Part shown: positions 48,034 to 57,239 of the stretch, one piece after another
Position numbering within the stretch: position 1 is the first letter of the stretch
Layout of the letters: each line of letters begins with the position of its first letter
Assembly (NCBI RefSeq): GCF_020387415.1
Contig: NZ_JAGWCB010000020.1
Coordinates: 124,001-188,000 of the forward strand
Direction of reading: 5' to 3'
DNA length: 64,000 nt
DNA from: Ideonella benzenivorans
GTDB taxonomy: Bacteria > Pseudomonadota > Gammaproteobacteria > Burkholderiales > Burkholderiaceae_C
Notes under the pieces: model-generated
What the model was told of the DNA's origin: nothing
Seen by the model: only the letters and a program-made list of their open reading frames with translations
Database searches by the model: none
Position numbers and translations under genes: made by a program

Positions 48034-49500
48034 ATGGGAAAAGTCACTGGCTTCCTGGAATTTGAGCGCCTGAACGAGGGCTATCAGCCGGTCGAGAAGC
48101 GCCTGAAGAACTACAAGGAATTCGTGATCGGCCTGAACGCCGACGAGGCCAAGATCCAGGGCGCGCGCTGCATGGACTGCGGCACGCCGTTCTGCAACAA
48201 CGGTTGCCCGGTCAACAACATCATCCCGGACTTCAACGACTTGGTGTACCGGGGCGAGTGGGCGCAGGCGATCCAGGTGCTGCACAGCACCAACAACTTC
48301 CCCGAGTTCACCGGTCGCATCTGTCCGGCGCCCTGCGAGGCTGCCTGCACGCTCAACATCAACAACGATGCGGTGGGCATCAAGTCGATCGAGCACGCCA
48401 TCATCGACCGGGCCTGGGAAGAGGGCTGGGTGAAGCCGCAGCCCGCGGCCGTGAAGACCGGCAAGAAGGTGGCCGTCATTGGCAGCGGCCCGGCCGGTCT
48501 GGCGGCGGCCCAGCAGCTGGCCCGCGCCGGCCATGCCGTCACCGTGTTCGAGAAGAACGACCGTGTCGGCGGGTTGCTGCGCTACGGCATCCCCGACTTC
48601 AAGCTGGACAAGACGCACATCGACCGCCGCGTGACCCAGATGGAGGCCGAGGGCGTGGTGTTCCGCACCAGCACCCTGGTGGGCGAGATGCCCGAAGGTT
48701 CCAAGGTGACCAACTGGGCCACCGAAACCGTCAGCGCCAATCAGCTCAAGGCCGAGTTCGACGCCGTGCTGCTGTGCGGTGGTTCCGAGCAGAGCCGCGA
48801 CCTGCCGGTGCCCGGGCGTGACCTGGACGGCGTGCACTTCGCGATGGAGTTCTTGCCGCAGCAGAACAAGGTCAACGCCGGCGACAAGCTCAAGGGCCAG
48901 CTGCGCGCCGATGGCAAGCATGTCATCGTCATCGGTGGCGGCGACACCGGCAGCGACTGCGTGGGCACCAGCAACCGCCATGGCGCAGCCAGCGTGACCC
49001 AGTTCGAGCTGATGCCCATGCCGCCCGAGCACGAGAACAAGCCGCTGGTCTGGCCCTACTGGCCGATCAAGCTGCGCACCAGCTCCAGCCACGACGAAGG
49101 CTGCACCCGCGAATTCGCGATCGCGACCAAGGAATTCATCGGCAGCAAGGGCAAGGTCACCGGGCTGAAGACCGTCCACGTCGAGTGGAAGGACGGCAAG
49201 ATGATCGAGATCCCCGGTACCGAGAAGGAATACAAGGCCGATCTGGTGCTGCTGGCCATGGGCTTCGTGTCACCGGTGGCGTCCATCCTGAGCGCCTTTG
49301 GCGTGGACAAGGACGCCCGAGGCAATGCGAAGGCCACGACCGATTCGGTGGTCGGCTATCACACCACCGCGGACAAGGTGTTTGCCGCCGGCGACATGCG
49401 CCGAGGTCAATCCTTGGTGGTCTGGGCCATCCGGGAAGGGCGGCAGGCCGCCCGCGCTGTGGACGCGTACCTGATGGGCAGCACCGTGCTGCCGCGCTGA
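48034..49500 (+). CDS. gltD: Glutamate synthase (NADPH) small subunit
   Basis: The FAD- and Fe-S-containing electron-input subunit of glutamate synthase, 488 residues. N-terminal cysteines in [19 protein letters not shown] and [12 protein letters not shown] bind [4Fe-4S] clusters. The FAD site is [20 protein letters not shown] near residue 150, and the NADPH site is [14 protein letters not shown] near 300. It transfers electrons from NADPH to GltB. Same operon as gltB. Confidence 0.97.
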   Translation: MGKVTGFLEFERLNEGYQPVEKRLKNYKEFVIGLNADEAKIQGARCMDCGTPFCNNGCPVNNIIPDFNDLVYRGEWAQAIQVLHSTNNFPEFTGRICPAPCEAACTLNINNDAVGIKSIEHAIIDRAWEEGWVKPQPAAVKTGKKVAVIGSGPAGLAAAQQLARAGHAVTVFEKNDRVGGLLRYGIPDFKLDKTHIDRRVTQMEAEGVVFRTSTLVGEMPEGSKVTNWATETVSANQLKAEFDAVLLCGGSEQSRDLPVPGRDLDGVHFAMEFLPQQNKVNAGDKLKGQLRADGKHVIVIGGGDTGSDCVGTSNRHGAASVTQFELMPMPPEHENKPLVWPYWPIKLRTSSSHDEGCTREFAIATKEFIGSKGKVTGLKTVHVEWKDGKMIEIPGTEKEYKADLVLLAMGFVSPVASILSAFGVDKDARGNAKATTDSVVGYHTTADKVFAAGDMRRGQSLVVWAIREGRQAARAVDAYLMGSTVLPR

Positions 49501-49800
49501 TCGCGCGCCGGGTGGGGACTGCTGGTTCGTCCGGTCTGCGCCGCCTGTCGACCCCATCGACCGCTGGTTGGTGGGGTCTTTTCACATGGGAAGCCTGTTT
49601 CGGGCAGTGGATTGCACTGGGTTTCGGCGATCCTGCTGGCGCCAGCGCGGATGGCCTTGCCAAGGCGCGGTGAAACCCAGCCGCTTCAAGTGCGGCTTGC
49701 GAATCCGGTATCCTACGGATTGCCCCGGATGCGTGCATCCTGGATGTGCTGCGCTGGGCGCATGTGAAGTACCCCCCATGTTCAACTTTCGGCCATTGAG
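49501..49800. other. Intergenic region between gltD and mlaF
   Basis: These 300 bases contain the weak gltBD terminator (49550-49582), a small inverted repeat AATCCG/CGGATT (49702-49707 and 49716-49721) and a CCGC/GCGG stem at 49681-49695. The mla promoter should lie here, but no clear -35/-10 pair was found. No gene is supported. Confidence 0.4.
49550..49582 (+). terminator. Possible terminator after gltBD
   Basis: GACCCCA (49550-49556) pairs with TGGGGTC (49572-49578) around a 15-base loop, followed by TTTT. The loop is large and the T-run short, so this is a moderate candidate. It lies about 50 bases after the gltD stop. Confidence 0.5.
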
Positions 49801-50622
49801 TTGGCCCGATGGCTTTTGTCCGACCCTCTGATCGCGTTTGACCACGTCTCGTTCGGCTATGACGGTAGCCGGACCATCCTGAACGACGTGTCCCTGGCCT
49901 TTCAGCGCGGTCAGGTGACCGCCATTCTGGGCGGGTCTGGCTGTGGCAAGACCACATTGCTGCGCCTGATCGGCGGCATGTATGGGGTGCAGAAAGGCGA
50001 GATCCGCTTTGGCGGTGAGGTGATCCAGGCCAATGATCGGGCGCAGTTGTACCGGCTGCGTCGTCGCATGGGCCTGCTGTTCCAGTTTGGCGCCCTGTTC
50101 ACGGATCTGAACGTGTTCGACAACGTCGCCTTTCCTTTGCGTGAGCACACCGATCTGGATGAGGCAATGATCCGCGACATCGTGCTGATGAAGCTGCAGG
50201 CGGTGGGGCTGCGGGGGGCGGCGGAGCTGCGCATCAACGAGATCTCCGGTGGCATGGCGCGCCGCATCGCGCTGGCCCGCACCGTGTCACTGGATCCGGA
50301 AGTCATCATGTACGACGAACCCTTCACGGGGCTGGACCCCATCTCGATGGGCGTCACTGCCAACCTGGTGCGCCGGCTCAACGACACGACCGGGGCGACC
50401 ACGCTGCTGGTGTCGCACGACGTGCAGGAGAGTTTCGCCATCGCCGATGTCGTCTACCTGATGTCCTCGCAGGGGCGGGTCGTGGCCCATGGCACGCCGG
50501 CCGAACTGATGGCCTCGGAGGATCCAGAGGTGCGCCAGTTCATCCGGGGGGAACCCGATGGCCCGGTGCGGTTCCATTACCCGGCTCCACCGCTGGCGCA
50601 GGACCTGGGGTTGAAGGCATGA
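49801..50622 (+). CDS. mlaF: Phospholipid ABC transporter ATPase MlaF
   Basis: The ATPase of the MlaFEDB complex that moves phospholipid between inner and outer membrane to keep the outer leaflet asymmetric. Walker A is GGSGCGKTT, the signature motif is ISGGMARR, Walker B is VIMYDEPFTGLD and the switch His lies in VSHD. About 273 residues. No ATG or GTG fits; TTG at 49801 or TTG at 49816 is the likely start. It overlaps mlaE by four bases. Confidence 0.93.
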   Translation: MARWLLSDPLIAFDHVSFGYDGSRTILNDVSLAFQRGQVTAILGGSGCGKTTLLRLIGGMYGVQKGEIRFGGEVIQANDRAQLYRLRRRMGLLFQFGALFTDLNVFDNVAFPLREHTDLDEAMIRDIVLMKLQAVGLRGAAELRINEISGGMARRIALARTVSLDPEVIMYDEPFTGLDPISMGVTANLVRRLNDTTGATTLLVSHDVQESFAIADVVYLMSSQGRVVAHGTPAELMASEDPEVRQFIRGEPDGPVRFHYPAPPLAQDLGLKA

Positions 50623-51401
50623 CCGAACTGCTGCGGCGCATTGGCGCGATGACCCTGGCCTGGGTGAGCTCGCTGGGCCAGGCCGCTTATTTCTTCCTTG
50701 ATTTGCTGCGCCACTCGCCGGCGGCCTTGCGTCGCTTCGGGCTGGTGGTCGCGCAGATCTACGCCATCGGCTACCGGTCGCTGGCCATCATCTGCGCCTC
50801 CGGCCTGGCGGTGGGCTTTGTGCTGGCCCTGCAGCTCTATTACGTGTTGAGCACCTACGGCTCCGCCAGTTCGCTGGGCCTGGTGATCAACCTGGCGCTG
50901 GTGCGCGAACTGGGGCCGGTGGTGGCGGCATTGTTGTTTGCCGGACGGGCTGGCACGTCGCTGACTGCCGAGATCGGTCTGATGAAGGCAGGCGAACAAC
51001 TGTCCGCCATGGAGATGATGGCGGTCGATCCCCGTTCCCGGGTGCTGGCCCCCCGCTTCCTGGGCGGACTGGTGTCCATGCCCTTGTTGGCGGCCCTGTT
51101 TTGCGCCGTGGGCATCCTGGGCGCCTACGTGGTGGCCGTCTGGCTGATTGGTGTGGATGAGGGCAGCTTCTGGGCGACGATGCAGTCGGGCGTGGATGTC
51201 TGGCACGACGTCGGCAATGGCATGCTCAAGGCCCTGGCCTTCGGCGTGATCTGCACTTTTGTGGCGCTCTACCAGGGCTACGAGGCCGTGCCCACACCCG
51301 GTGGCGTGTCCTATGCCACCACGCGCGGCGTGGTGATCGCTTCGCTGCTGGTGCTGGGGATGGACTTCATCCTGACCGCGCTGATGTTCAAGACGCATTG
51401 A
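50619..51401 (+). CDS. mlaE: Phospholipid ABC transporter permease MlaE
   Basis: The MlaE permease, 260 residues with about five membrane helices. The family block LVREL-GPVVAALLFAGRAG and the E-x-G-L-MKAGEQ segment are present. It forms the membrane core with MlaF, MlaD and MlaB. ATGA overlap with mlaF; mlaD follows 31 bases later. Confidence 0.95.
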   Translation: MTELLRRIGAMTLAWVSSLGQAAYFFLDLLRHSPAALRRFGLVVAQIYAIGYRSLAIICASGLAVGFVLALQLYYVLSTYGSASSLGLVINLALVRELGPVVAALLFAGRAGTSLTAEIGLMKAGEQLSAMEMMAVDPRSRVLAPRFLGGLVSMPLLAALFCAVGILGAYVVAVWLIGVDEGSFWATMQSGVDVWHDVGNGMLKALAFGVICTFVALYQGYEAVPTPGGVSYATTRGVVIASLLVLGMDFILTALMFKTH

Positions 51402-51432
51402 GAGACCGCGGACCGCGAGAAGAGAACACGAG

Positions 51433-51921
51433 ATGAACAAGAAAAGTACCGAGATCCTGGTCGGCCTGTTCGTGGTGCTGGGCGTGCTGGCGCTGGTCTT
51501 CCTGGCGCTGAAGGCGGCCAACCTGGCCAGTTTTTCTGCCGGCGGCGATGGCTATGTCGTGCAGGCCCGCTTTGACAACATCGGCGGCCTGAAGCCGCGG
51601 GCGCCGGTGCGTTCCGCTGGGGTGGATGTGGGCCGGGTGCTGTCGATCAAGCTCGATCCGCAGACCTACCAGGGTGTGGTCACCATGGAGCTGCACAAGG
51701 ATGTGCAATTTCCCAAGGATTCCTCGGCCAAGATCCTGACCTCGGGCCTGTTGGGCGACCAATACGTGGGCCTGGAGCCCGGGGGAGACGAGAAGAACCT
51801 GGCGGCCGGGGACATGATCAAACAGACCCAGTCGGCCCTGGTGCTGGAGAACCTGATCGGCCAACTGCTGTTCAGCAAGGCGGCTGATGCGGGCACGGCC
51901 GCCTCGGGAGCGGCGCAATGA
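51433..51921 (+). CDS. mlaD: Phospholipid-binding MCE protein MlaD
   Basis: An inner-membrane-anchored MCE protein of 162 residues. One N-terminal helix (about 8-28) precedes an MCE domain (about 38-115; FDNIGGLKPRAPVRSAGVDVG), which forms the hexameric lipid-conducting ring. The C-terminal helix (VLENLIGQLLFSKA) fits the hydrophobic pore segment. ATGA overlap with mlaA. Confidence 0.94.
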   Translation: MNKKSTEILVGLFVVLGVLALVFLALKAANLASFSAGGDGYVVQARFDNIGGLKPRAPVRSAGVDVGRVLSIKLDPQTYQGVVTMELHKDVQFPKDSSAKILTSGLLGDQYVGLEPGGDEKNLAAGDMIKQTQSALVLENLIGQLLFSKAADAGTAASGAAQ

Positions 51922-52769
51922 GGGCGCGGCTGGCAGTCTGGAGCCTGCTGGCCCTGCTGTCGGCGGGGGGCTGGGCCGACGAGATGCCCGAGGCCGTGGC
52001 GGAGGCCTCTGCGGCCGCGGCCTCGGCTGCTTCGGCACCGGCGGCGCCCGCAGCGTCGGCCTCTGCCGCGGCGGAGGGTGAGGCGGCGGCGCCGGACGAG
52101 GAGGCTCTGCCGCCGGAGGACGAGGCGCCCGCGGTCAACCCACGTGACCCCTATGAGAGGCTCAACCGGCAGGTGTTCGAGTTCAACGACAAGCTGGATG
52201 TCCATGTGCTGAAGCCGGTGGCCGAGACCTACCAGAAGGTGGTGCCCAGCATGGTGCGCACCGGGGTGTCCAATGTGCTGGGCAATCTGGGCGACGTCTG
52301 GTCCACCGTGAATCAGCTGTTGCAAGGCAAGATGGGCAACACGCTGGAGATGACCATGCGGGTGTTGACCAACACCTTCTTCGGGATGGGCGGCCTGTTC
52401 GACCAGGCCACCGAACTGGGCATGGAACGGCGTAGCGAGGATTTTGGTCAGACCTTGGGCCGTTGGGGGGTGCCGCCCGGACCCTACATCGTGCTGCCGC
52501 TGCTGGGGCCGTCCGATGCGCGTGACACGCTGGCCACGCCGGTGGATCTGTACGCCTCGCTGGATACCCAGCTCACCAGCGGAACCTCTGCCACGATGGG
52601 CGTGTCTGTCCTGAAGGTGGTCAACACGCGGGCCAATCTGCTCGGGGCCAGCCAGCTGCTCAACGAGGTGGCGCTGGACCGCTACAGCTTCCTGCGCGAC
52701 GCCTATCTGGCCCGCCGCCGCAGCCAGGTGTACGACGGCAATCCGCCGGACGATGACGAAACGCCGTGA
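51918..52769 (+). CDS. mlaA: MlaA (VacJ) outer-membrane phospholipid-removal protein, no lipobox seen
   Basis: MlaA extracts mislocalised phospholipid from the outer leaflet. The 283-residue protein has a signal peptide, an Ala/Pro/Glu-rich linker (about residues 22-72) and the MlaA domain with NPRDPYERLNRQVFEFND near 75 and WGVPPGPYIVLPLLGPSD near 190. MlaA proteins are normally lipoproteins, but here the hydrophobic segment ends LLSAGGWADE with no cysteine, so signal peptidase I cleavage is more likely. It sits inside the mla operon, as in several betaproteobacteria. Confidence 0.92.
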   Translation: MRARLAVWSLLALLSAGGWADEMPEAVAEASAAAASAASAPAAPAASASAAAEGEAAAPDEEALPPEDEAPAVNPRDPYERLNRQVFEFNDKLDVHVLKPVAETYQKVVPSMVRTGVSNVLGNLGDVWSTVNQLLQGKMGNTLEMTMRVLTNTFFGMGGLFDQATELGMERRSEDFGQTLGRWGVPPGPYIVLPLLGPSDARDTLATPVDLYASLDTQLTSGTSATMGVSVLKVVNTRANLLGASQLLNEVALDRYSFLRDAYLARRRSQVYDGNPPDDDETP

Positions 52770-52868
52770 CAACATTTGGTCACCTGTTCGTCGGTACACC
52801 CCGCGCGGTCCCGGGCCGTTGAAACCACACAAGGGCCTTGGGCCCGCACACAACAAGGAGCGCCAACC

Positions 52869-53507
52869 GTGCCGTCCAATCCGCTCATCCATCTGCCCCG
52901 TGCCGCCATGGTCGTGACCGTGGCCGCCGCCTCGGCCGTGCTGCCGACGCTGCATGCCGAAGCCCTGGCACCGGACACCATGATCCGCCAGTTGTCGACC
53001 GAGGTGATCGACGCCGTCAAGGCCGACAAGGCCATCCAGGGTGGAGATGTCAGCCGCATCAATGCACTGGTCGACGCCAAGGTGATGCCCAACGTCGATT
53101 TCCAGCGCATGACGGCCTCGGCCGTCGGCCGCTTCTGGCGCACCGCCACGCCGGACCAGAAGAAGCGCCTGCAGCAGGAATTCAAGACCCTGCTGGTGCG
53201 CACCTATGCCGGTGCGCTGGCGCAGGTGCGTGACCAGACCGTGGCACTCAAACCCCTGCGGGCCGCGCCGACCGACACCGAGGTGGTGGTGCGCACCGAG
53301 ATCCGTGGCCGGGGCGATCCGATCCAGCTGGACTACCGGCTGGAGAAGAGCGGCGACGGCTGGCGCATCTACGATGTGAACGTGCTGGGGGTCTGGCTGG
53401 TCGAGCAGTACAAGAGCAGCTTCGCCCAGGAGATCAATGCCAGTGGCATCGATGGGCTGATCACCAAGCTGGTCGAGAAGAACAAGGCGACTCCGGCCAA
53501 GGGGTGA
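52869..53507 (+). CDS. mlaC: Periplasmic phospholipid shuttle MlaC
   Basis: MlaC carries phospholipid between MlaA and MlaD. The 212-residue protein starts with GTG and has AAGGAG at the right distance (52855-52860). A signal peptide (about 1-33, cleaved near LHA-EA) and the MlaC/Ttg2 domain (VMPNVDFQRMTASAVGRFWR near 78; DVNVLGVWLVEQYKSSFAQ near 175) follow. A 99-base gap separates it from mlaA, and mlaB overlaps it by four bases. Confidence 0.94.
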   Translation: MPSNPLIHLPRAAMVVTVAAASAVLPTLHAEALAPDTMIRQLSTEVIDAVKADKAIQGGDVSRINALVDAKVMPNVDFQRMTASAVGRFWRTATPDQKKRLQQEFKTLLVRTYAGALAQVRDQTVALKPLRAAPTDTEVVVRTEIRGRGDPIQLDYRLEKSGDGWRIYDVNVLGVWLVEQYKSSFAQEINASGIDGLITKLVEKNKATPAKG

Positions 53508-53791
53508 GCATGCTGACCCTGCCGGCCCAGATCACGCTGCACGAGGCCCGCCAGGTTCGGGCCGATCTGTTGCAGCGCATTGCGGCAGCGCCGGGCACCA
53601 CCCTGACGGTGGATGCCCAGGCCCTGCAGCAGGTCGATTCCGCCACCTTGGCCGTGCTGCTGGCCTGCCGCCGTCAGGCGGAGGCTCGCAACCTCGCCTG
53701 GTCGGTCCAGGGCGCACCGGTGCACCTGACCCAGCTGGCCCGCCTGTACGGCGTGGATGGGTTGCTGGGGCTTCAGTCACCCGCGGCGTAA
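53504..53791 (+). CDS. mlaB: STAS-domain protein MlaB
   Basis: A 95-residue cytoplasmic STAS protein that binds MlaF and stimulates the transporter. It has the typical STAS core (TLTVDAQALQQVDSATLAVLLACRRQAE), with Ser/Thr at the conserved regulatory position after D. It starts with GTG overlapping the mlaC stop, or with ATG at 53510. Its last 19 bases overlap the convergent hexR gene. Confidence 0.9.
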   Translation: MSMLTLPAQITLHEARQVRADLLQRIAAAPGTTLTVDAQALQQVDSATLAVLLACRRQAEARNLAWSVQGAPVHLTQLARLYGVDGLLGLQSPAA

Positions 53792-54639
53792 CGGCGCAAC
53801 TTCAGGTTGCTCTTGATTTCCTGCAGCGTCGGCCGCAGGGCCTGTCCCAGCTTCAGCGCCACGCCAGTGGTCAGGATGTCCACGATGGTCAGGTGCAACA
53901 GCCGCGACACCATCGGGCTGTAGCGGTCGTAATCCTCGGGATGGTCGGCCGCCAGCAGGATCTGCCCATGCGATTGGGCCAGCTGGGCCAGCGGTGAGCC
54001 GCTGGCGGTGACCGCGATCAACGTCGCGCCCTTGCGCAAGGCCAGCTCCACGCCTTCGATCAGGTCCCGGCTGCGGCCCGAGTTGCTGAAGGCGACCACG
54101 CAGTCGCCCGGGCGCAGCATGGTGGCGCTCATCACCTGCACATGGCTGTCGCCGGGGGCGGTGGCATTCACCCCCAGGCGGAAGAACTTGTGCTGGGCAT
54201 CCTGGGCGACGATGCCCGAGTTGCCCATGCCGTAGAACTCCAGCCGGCATTGGCGGCGGGCGGCGCCTGCCAGGGCCTCGATGGCGCGTTCATAGGCGGC
54301 GGGGGCGGCCGCGTTGCGGTACTTCATCAAGGCGCTGACCGCGTTGTCGACCACCTTGATGATCAGCTCGGCCGCACGGTCATCTTCGTCCACGGCGCGG
54401 TGGACAAAGGGCACGCCCTCGTTGACCGTGCCCGCCAGCTTGAGCTTGAAATCGACCAGGCCGTCGTAGCCCACGCTGCGGCAGAAGCGCACCACCGTGG
54501 GCTTGCTGACCTCGGCGCGCCGGGCCAGCTCGCCCACCGGCAACGAAGCAAAACTGCGGGGATCTCGCAGCAGGAGTTCGGCCACCCGTTGTTCGGCCGG
54601 GGGCAGGGCGGGCAGCGAGGCCCGGATGCGGTCCAACAT
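53773..54639 (-). CDS. hexR: HexR-like transcriptional regulator, RpiR family
   Basis: A repressor of glucose catabolism genes, 288 residues. It has an N-terminal helix-turn-helix (about 1-75; LARRAEVSKPTVVRFCRSVGYDGLVDFK) and a SIS sugar-phosphate domain (about 120-250; GMGNSGIVAQDAQHKFFRLG and FSNSGRSRDLIEG). HexR proteins release DNA when 2-keto-3-deoxy-6-phosphogluconate binds. It lies upstream of zwf on the opposite end of the same strand, a common partner gene. Confidence 0.9.
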   Translation of the reverse strand: MLDRIRASLPALPPAEQRVAELLLRDPRSFASLPVGELARRAEVSKPTVVRFCRSVGYDGLVDFKLKLAGTVNEGVPFVHRAVDEDDRAAELIIKVVDNAVSALMKYRNAAAPAAYERAIEALAGAARRQCRLEFYGMGNSGIVAQDAQHKFFRLGVNATAPGDSHVQVMSATMLRPGDCVVAFSNSGRSRDLIEGVELALRKGATLIAVTASGSPLAQLAQSHGQILLAADHPEDYDRYSPMVSRLLHLTIVDILTTGVALKLGQALRPTLQEIKSNLKLRRYAAGD

Positions 54640-54684
54640 GGTTCAGAGCAGTTCAATGCGCGTCCCGATGGGGTCGCGCGGGCC

Positions 54685-56130
54685 TCATTGTTCCTCGGCC
54701 CAGGCAAAGCCGTCACGCGCCACCAGGGCGCTGGCCGCGGCCGGCCCCCAGCTGCCGGCCGCGTAGGTCCGCAGGCCACCGGTGTCCCGGCCCCAGCTGT
54801 CGAGAATGGGTTCCACCCAGCGCCAGGCCTGTTCCTGTTCGTCGCTGCGAACGAACAGGTTGAGGCGGCCGGCGATGGCGTCCAGCAGCAGGCGCTCATA
54901 GGCGCCCACCCGTTCGCTGGCGAAGGCCCGGTCGAAATCGAGGTCCAGCTTGACCGGGGAGAGCCCGTCGCTGGGGCCGCTGCCCTTGGCCGCCATCAGG
55001 TGCAGCTCCAGACCGTCCTCCGGCTGCAGCTTGATCACCAGCTTGTTGGGCAGGGCCGCGCCGGGGAAGATCGGGTGCGGCACCTCGCGGAAGTTGATGA
55101 CGATCTGCGCGTCGCGGGCGGCCAGCCGCTTGCCGGTGCGCAGGTAAAAGGGCACGCCCGCCCAGCGCCAGTTCTGCACCTCGGTGCGCAGGGCGACGAA
55201 GGTCTCGCAGCTGCTGCCGGGGGGCACCTTGGCCTCGTCCAGGTAGCCGGGCACCGCCTGGCCCCCGACGCTGCCGGCCTTGTACTGGCCGCGCAGCACA
55301 TCGCGTGCGACGCTCTCCGGCGTGAAGGGCTTGAGCGATTTCAGCACCTTCAGCTTCTCGTCGCGGATCGCGTCCGCGTCGTTGGTCGACGGCGGCTCCA
55401 TGGCGATCATCGTCAGCAGCTGCAGCGCATGGTTCTGGACCATGTCCCGCAGGGCGCCGGTCTTGTCGTAGAAGTCGCCCCGGGTGCCCACGCCGATGGC
55501 CTCGGCCAGGGTGATCTGGATGTTGGCAATGCTCTCGCGCCGCCACAGCGGCTCGAACAGCGCGTTGGCGAAGCGCAGCGCCATCAGGTTCTGCACCGAG
55601 GGCTTGCCCAGGTAGTGGTCGATGCGAAAGGCCTGACGCTCGGTGAACACCGAGCGCACGACGCGGTTGATCTGCTGGGCGCTGGCCAGGTCGTGGCCCA
55701 AGGGCTTCTCCAGCACGACGCGGATCTGTGGCCCGTTCAGGCCCACGGCGCCCAGCTGTTCGCAGATCACCGGAAACAGGTAGGGGCTGGTGGCCAGGTA
55801 CAGCACAGCCGTGTCGGCCCCGCGGGCCGTGATCCACTCCTTCAGGCCGAGGTAGTCCTCCGGCCGGGACAGATCCATCCGGCGGTAGTGCAGCAGCGCG
55901 GCAAAGCGCGCAAACTCCTCGTCGCTGGGACGCTTGGAGCTCTCCACCTCAGCAAAACGATCGTGGATGAACTGCCGGTAGGCTTCGTCGGTCCGCTCGT
56001 CACGGGCCACGGCGAGGATGCGTCCTCCTTCGGGCAGTTTGCCGTGCCGGAAGGCCTGGAACAACGCGGGCATCAACTTGCGCCAGGTGAGGTCGCCGGT
56101 GCCACCAAAGAAAACCAGGTCGAAGGACAT
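54685..56130 (-). CDS. zwf: Glucose-6-phosphate 1-dehydrogenase
   Basis: Oxidises glucose 6-phosphate, feeding the pentose phosphate or Entner-Doudoroff pathway and making NADPH. It is 481 residues long. The nucleotide loop reads FGGTGDLTWRKL near the N-terminus, and the active-site block is FRIDHYLGKPSVQNLMALRFAN (shown here in full form RIDHYLGK). Divergent from tal across a 161-base gap with a perfect 9-base inverted repeat. Confidence 0.96.
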   Translation of the reverse strand: MSFDLVFFGGTGDLTWRKLMPALFQAFRHGKLPEGGRILAVARDERTDEAYRQFIHDRFAEVESSKRPSDEEFARFAALLHYRRMDLSRPEDYLGLKEWITARGADTAVLYLATSPYLFPVICEQLGAVGLNGPQIRVVLEKPLGHDLASAQQINRVVRSVFTERQAFRIDHYLGKPSVQNLMALRFANALFEPLWRRESIANIQITLAEAIGVGTRGDFYDKTGALRDMVQNHALQLLTMIAMEPPSTNDADAIRDEKLKVLKSLKPFTPESVARDVLRGQYKAGSVGGQAVPGYLDEAKVPPGSSCETFVALRTEVQNWRWAGVPFYLRTGKRLAARDAQIVINFREVPHPIFPGAALPNKLVIKLQPEDGLELHLMAAKGSGPSDGLSPVKLDLDFDRAFASERVGAYERLLLDAIAGRLNLFVRSDEQEQAWRWVEPILDSWGRDTGGLRTYAAGSWGPAAASALVARDGFAWAEEQ

Positions 56131-56196
56131 GCTGTCGGCCCGTGATGGGGTGATTGCGAGGCATGATGCATGAGCCGTGCCTGGGGGTCAAACCCG

Positions 56197-56223
56197 CCCC
56201 AAGTCCGCAGGGCAGACTTGGGG
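56197..56223. promoter_or_regulatory. Perfect inverted repeat between zwf and tal, candidate operator
   Basis: CCCCAAGTC (56197-56205), nine-base spacer, GACTTGGGG (56215-56223). The perfect arms lie midway between the divergent starts of zwf and tal. A further CCAAGTC-like half lies at about 56239. HexR is encoded next to zwf and is the obvious candidate, but the sequence does not resemble the gammaproteobacterial HexR box. Confidence 0.5.
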
Positions 56224-56291
56224 AGGCCAAGCGTCACCAAGTCGAGTTCTAATTGGGGCGTGGCATTTTCCTTGCACGTCGTCAGCGCACC

Positions 56292-57239
56292 ATGAACCAG
56301 CTCGAACAACTGAAGGCCTACACCACCGTCGTGGCCGACACCGGCAACTTCAAGCAGATGGCGCAGTACGCGCCGCGGGACGCCACCACCAACCCGTCCT
56401 TGATCCTCAAGGCGGTGCAGCAGGCTGATTACGCGCCCCTGTTGACCGAAACCGTCGCGGCGCACAAGGGCCGGGTGCTCGACGAGATCGTCGACCGCGT
56501 GCTGGTCCGTTTCGGGCTGGAGATCCTCAAGGTGGTGCCGGGCCGCGTGTCCACCGAGGTGGATGCCCGCCTGTCGTTCGACACCGGAGCCACCATCGCC
56601 CGCGCGCAGCGCCTGATCGCGCTCTACGACGCGGCGGGCATCGGGCGGGAGCGGGTGCTGATCAAGGTCGCCGCCACCTGGGAGGGCATCCAAGCCGCGC
56701 GGGCCCTGGAACAGCAGGGCATCCGCTGCAACCTGACGCTGCTGTTCAGCTTCTGCCAGGCCGTGGCCTGCGGCGATGCCGGCGTGCGCTTGATCAGCCC
56801 CTTCGTTGGCCGCATCTACGACTGGTACAAGAAGCAGGCCGGTGCCAGCTGGGACGAGGCCGCCATGGCCGGTGCCAACGACCCGGGCGTGCGCTCGGTG
56901 GCCCGCATCTACCACTACTACAAGAAATACGGCATCGCGACCGAGGTGATGGGGGCCAGCTTCCGTAACGTGGGCCAGATCCTGGCACTGTCCGGCTGTG
57001 ACCTGCTGACCATCAGCCCCGACCTGCTGGGGCAACTGCAGGCCAGCGAAGCCCCCCTGGCCCGGGCCCTGTCGCCCCAGACCGAGGCGGCCGAGGTGCC
57101 GCATGGCTGCACCTTCAATGAAGCCCGCTTCCGCTGGGCCCTCAATGAGGACGCGATGGCGACCGAGAAGCTGGCCGAGGGCATCCGCCAATTCGCGGTC
57201 GATGCGGTCAAGCTGGACGCCCTGATCCAGGGCCAGTGA
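56292..57239 (+). CDS. tal: Transaldolase
   Basis: Transfers a dihydroxyacetone unit in the non-oxidative pentose phosphate pathway, 315 residues. The first conserved block is [12 protein letters not shown] near residue 31, and the Schiff-base lysine lies in [12 protein letters not shown] (about residue 130). This is the classical TalB type. The start at 56292 directly precedes MNQLEQLK, the family N-terminus. pgi overlaps it by four bases. Confidence 0.96.
   Translation: MNQLEQLKAYTTVVADTGNFKQMAQYAPRDATTNPSLILKAVQQADYAPLLTETVAAHKGRVLDEIVDRVLVRFGLEILKVVPGRVSTEVDARLSFDTGATIARAQRLIALYDAAGIGRERVLIKVAATWEGIQAARALEQQGIRCNLTLLFSFCQAVACGDAGVRLISPFVGRIYDWYKKQAGASWDEAAMAGANDPGVRSVARIYHYYKKYGIATEVMGASFRNVGQILALSGCDLLTISPDLLGQLQASEAPLARALSPQTEAAEVPHGCTFNEARFRWALNEDAMATEKLAEGIRQFAVDAVKLDALIQGQ

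Noticed and set aside
56131-56291. A standard HexR box (TGTAAT-type palindrome) between zwf and tal
   Set aside because: No such sequence is present; only the different CCCCAAGTC palindrome is found.
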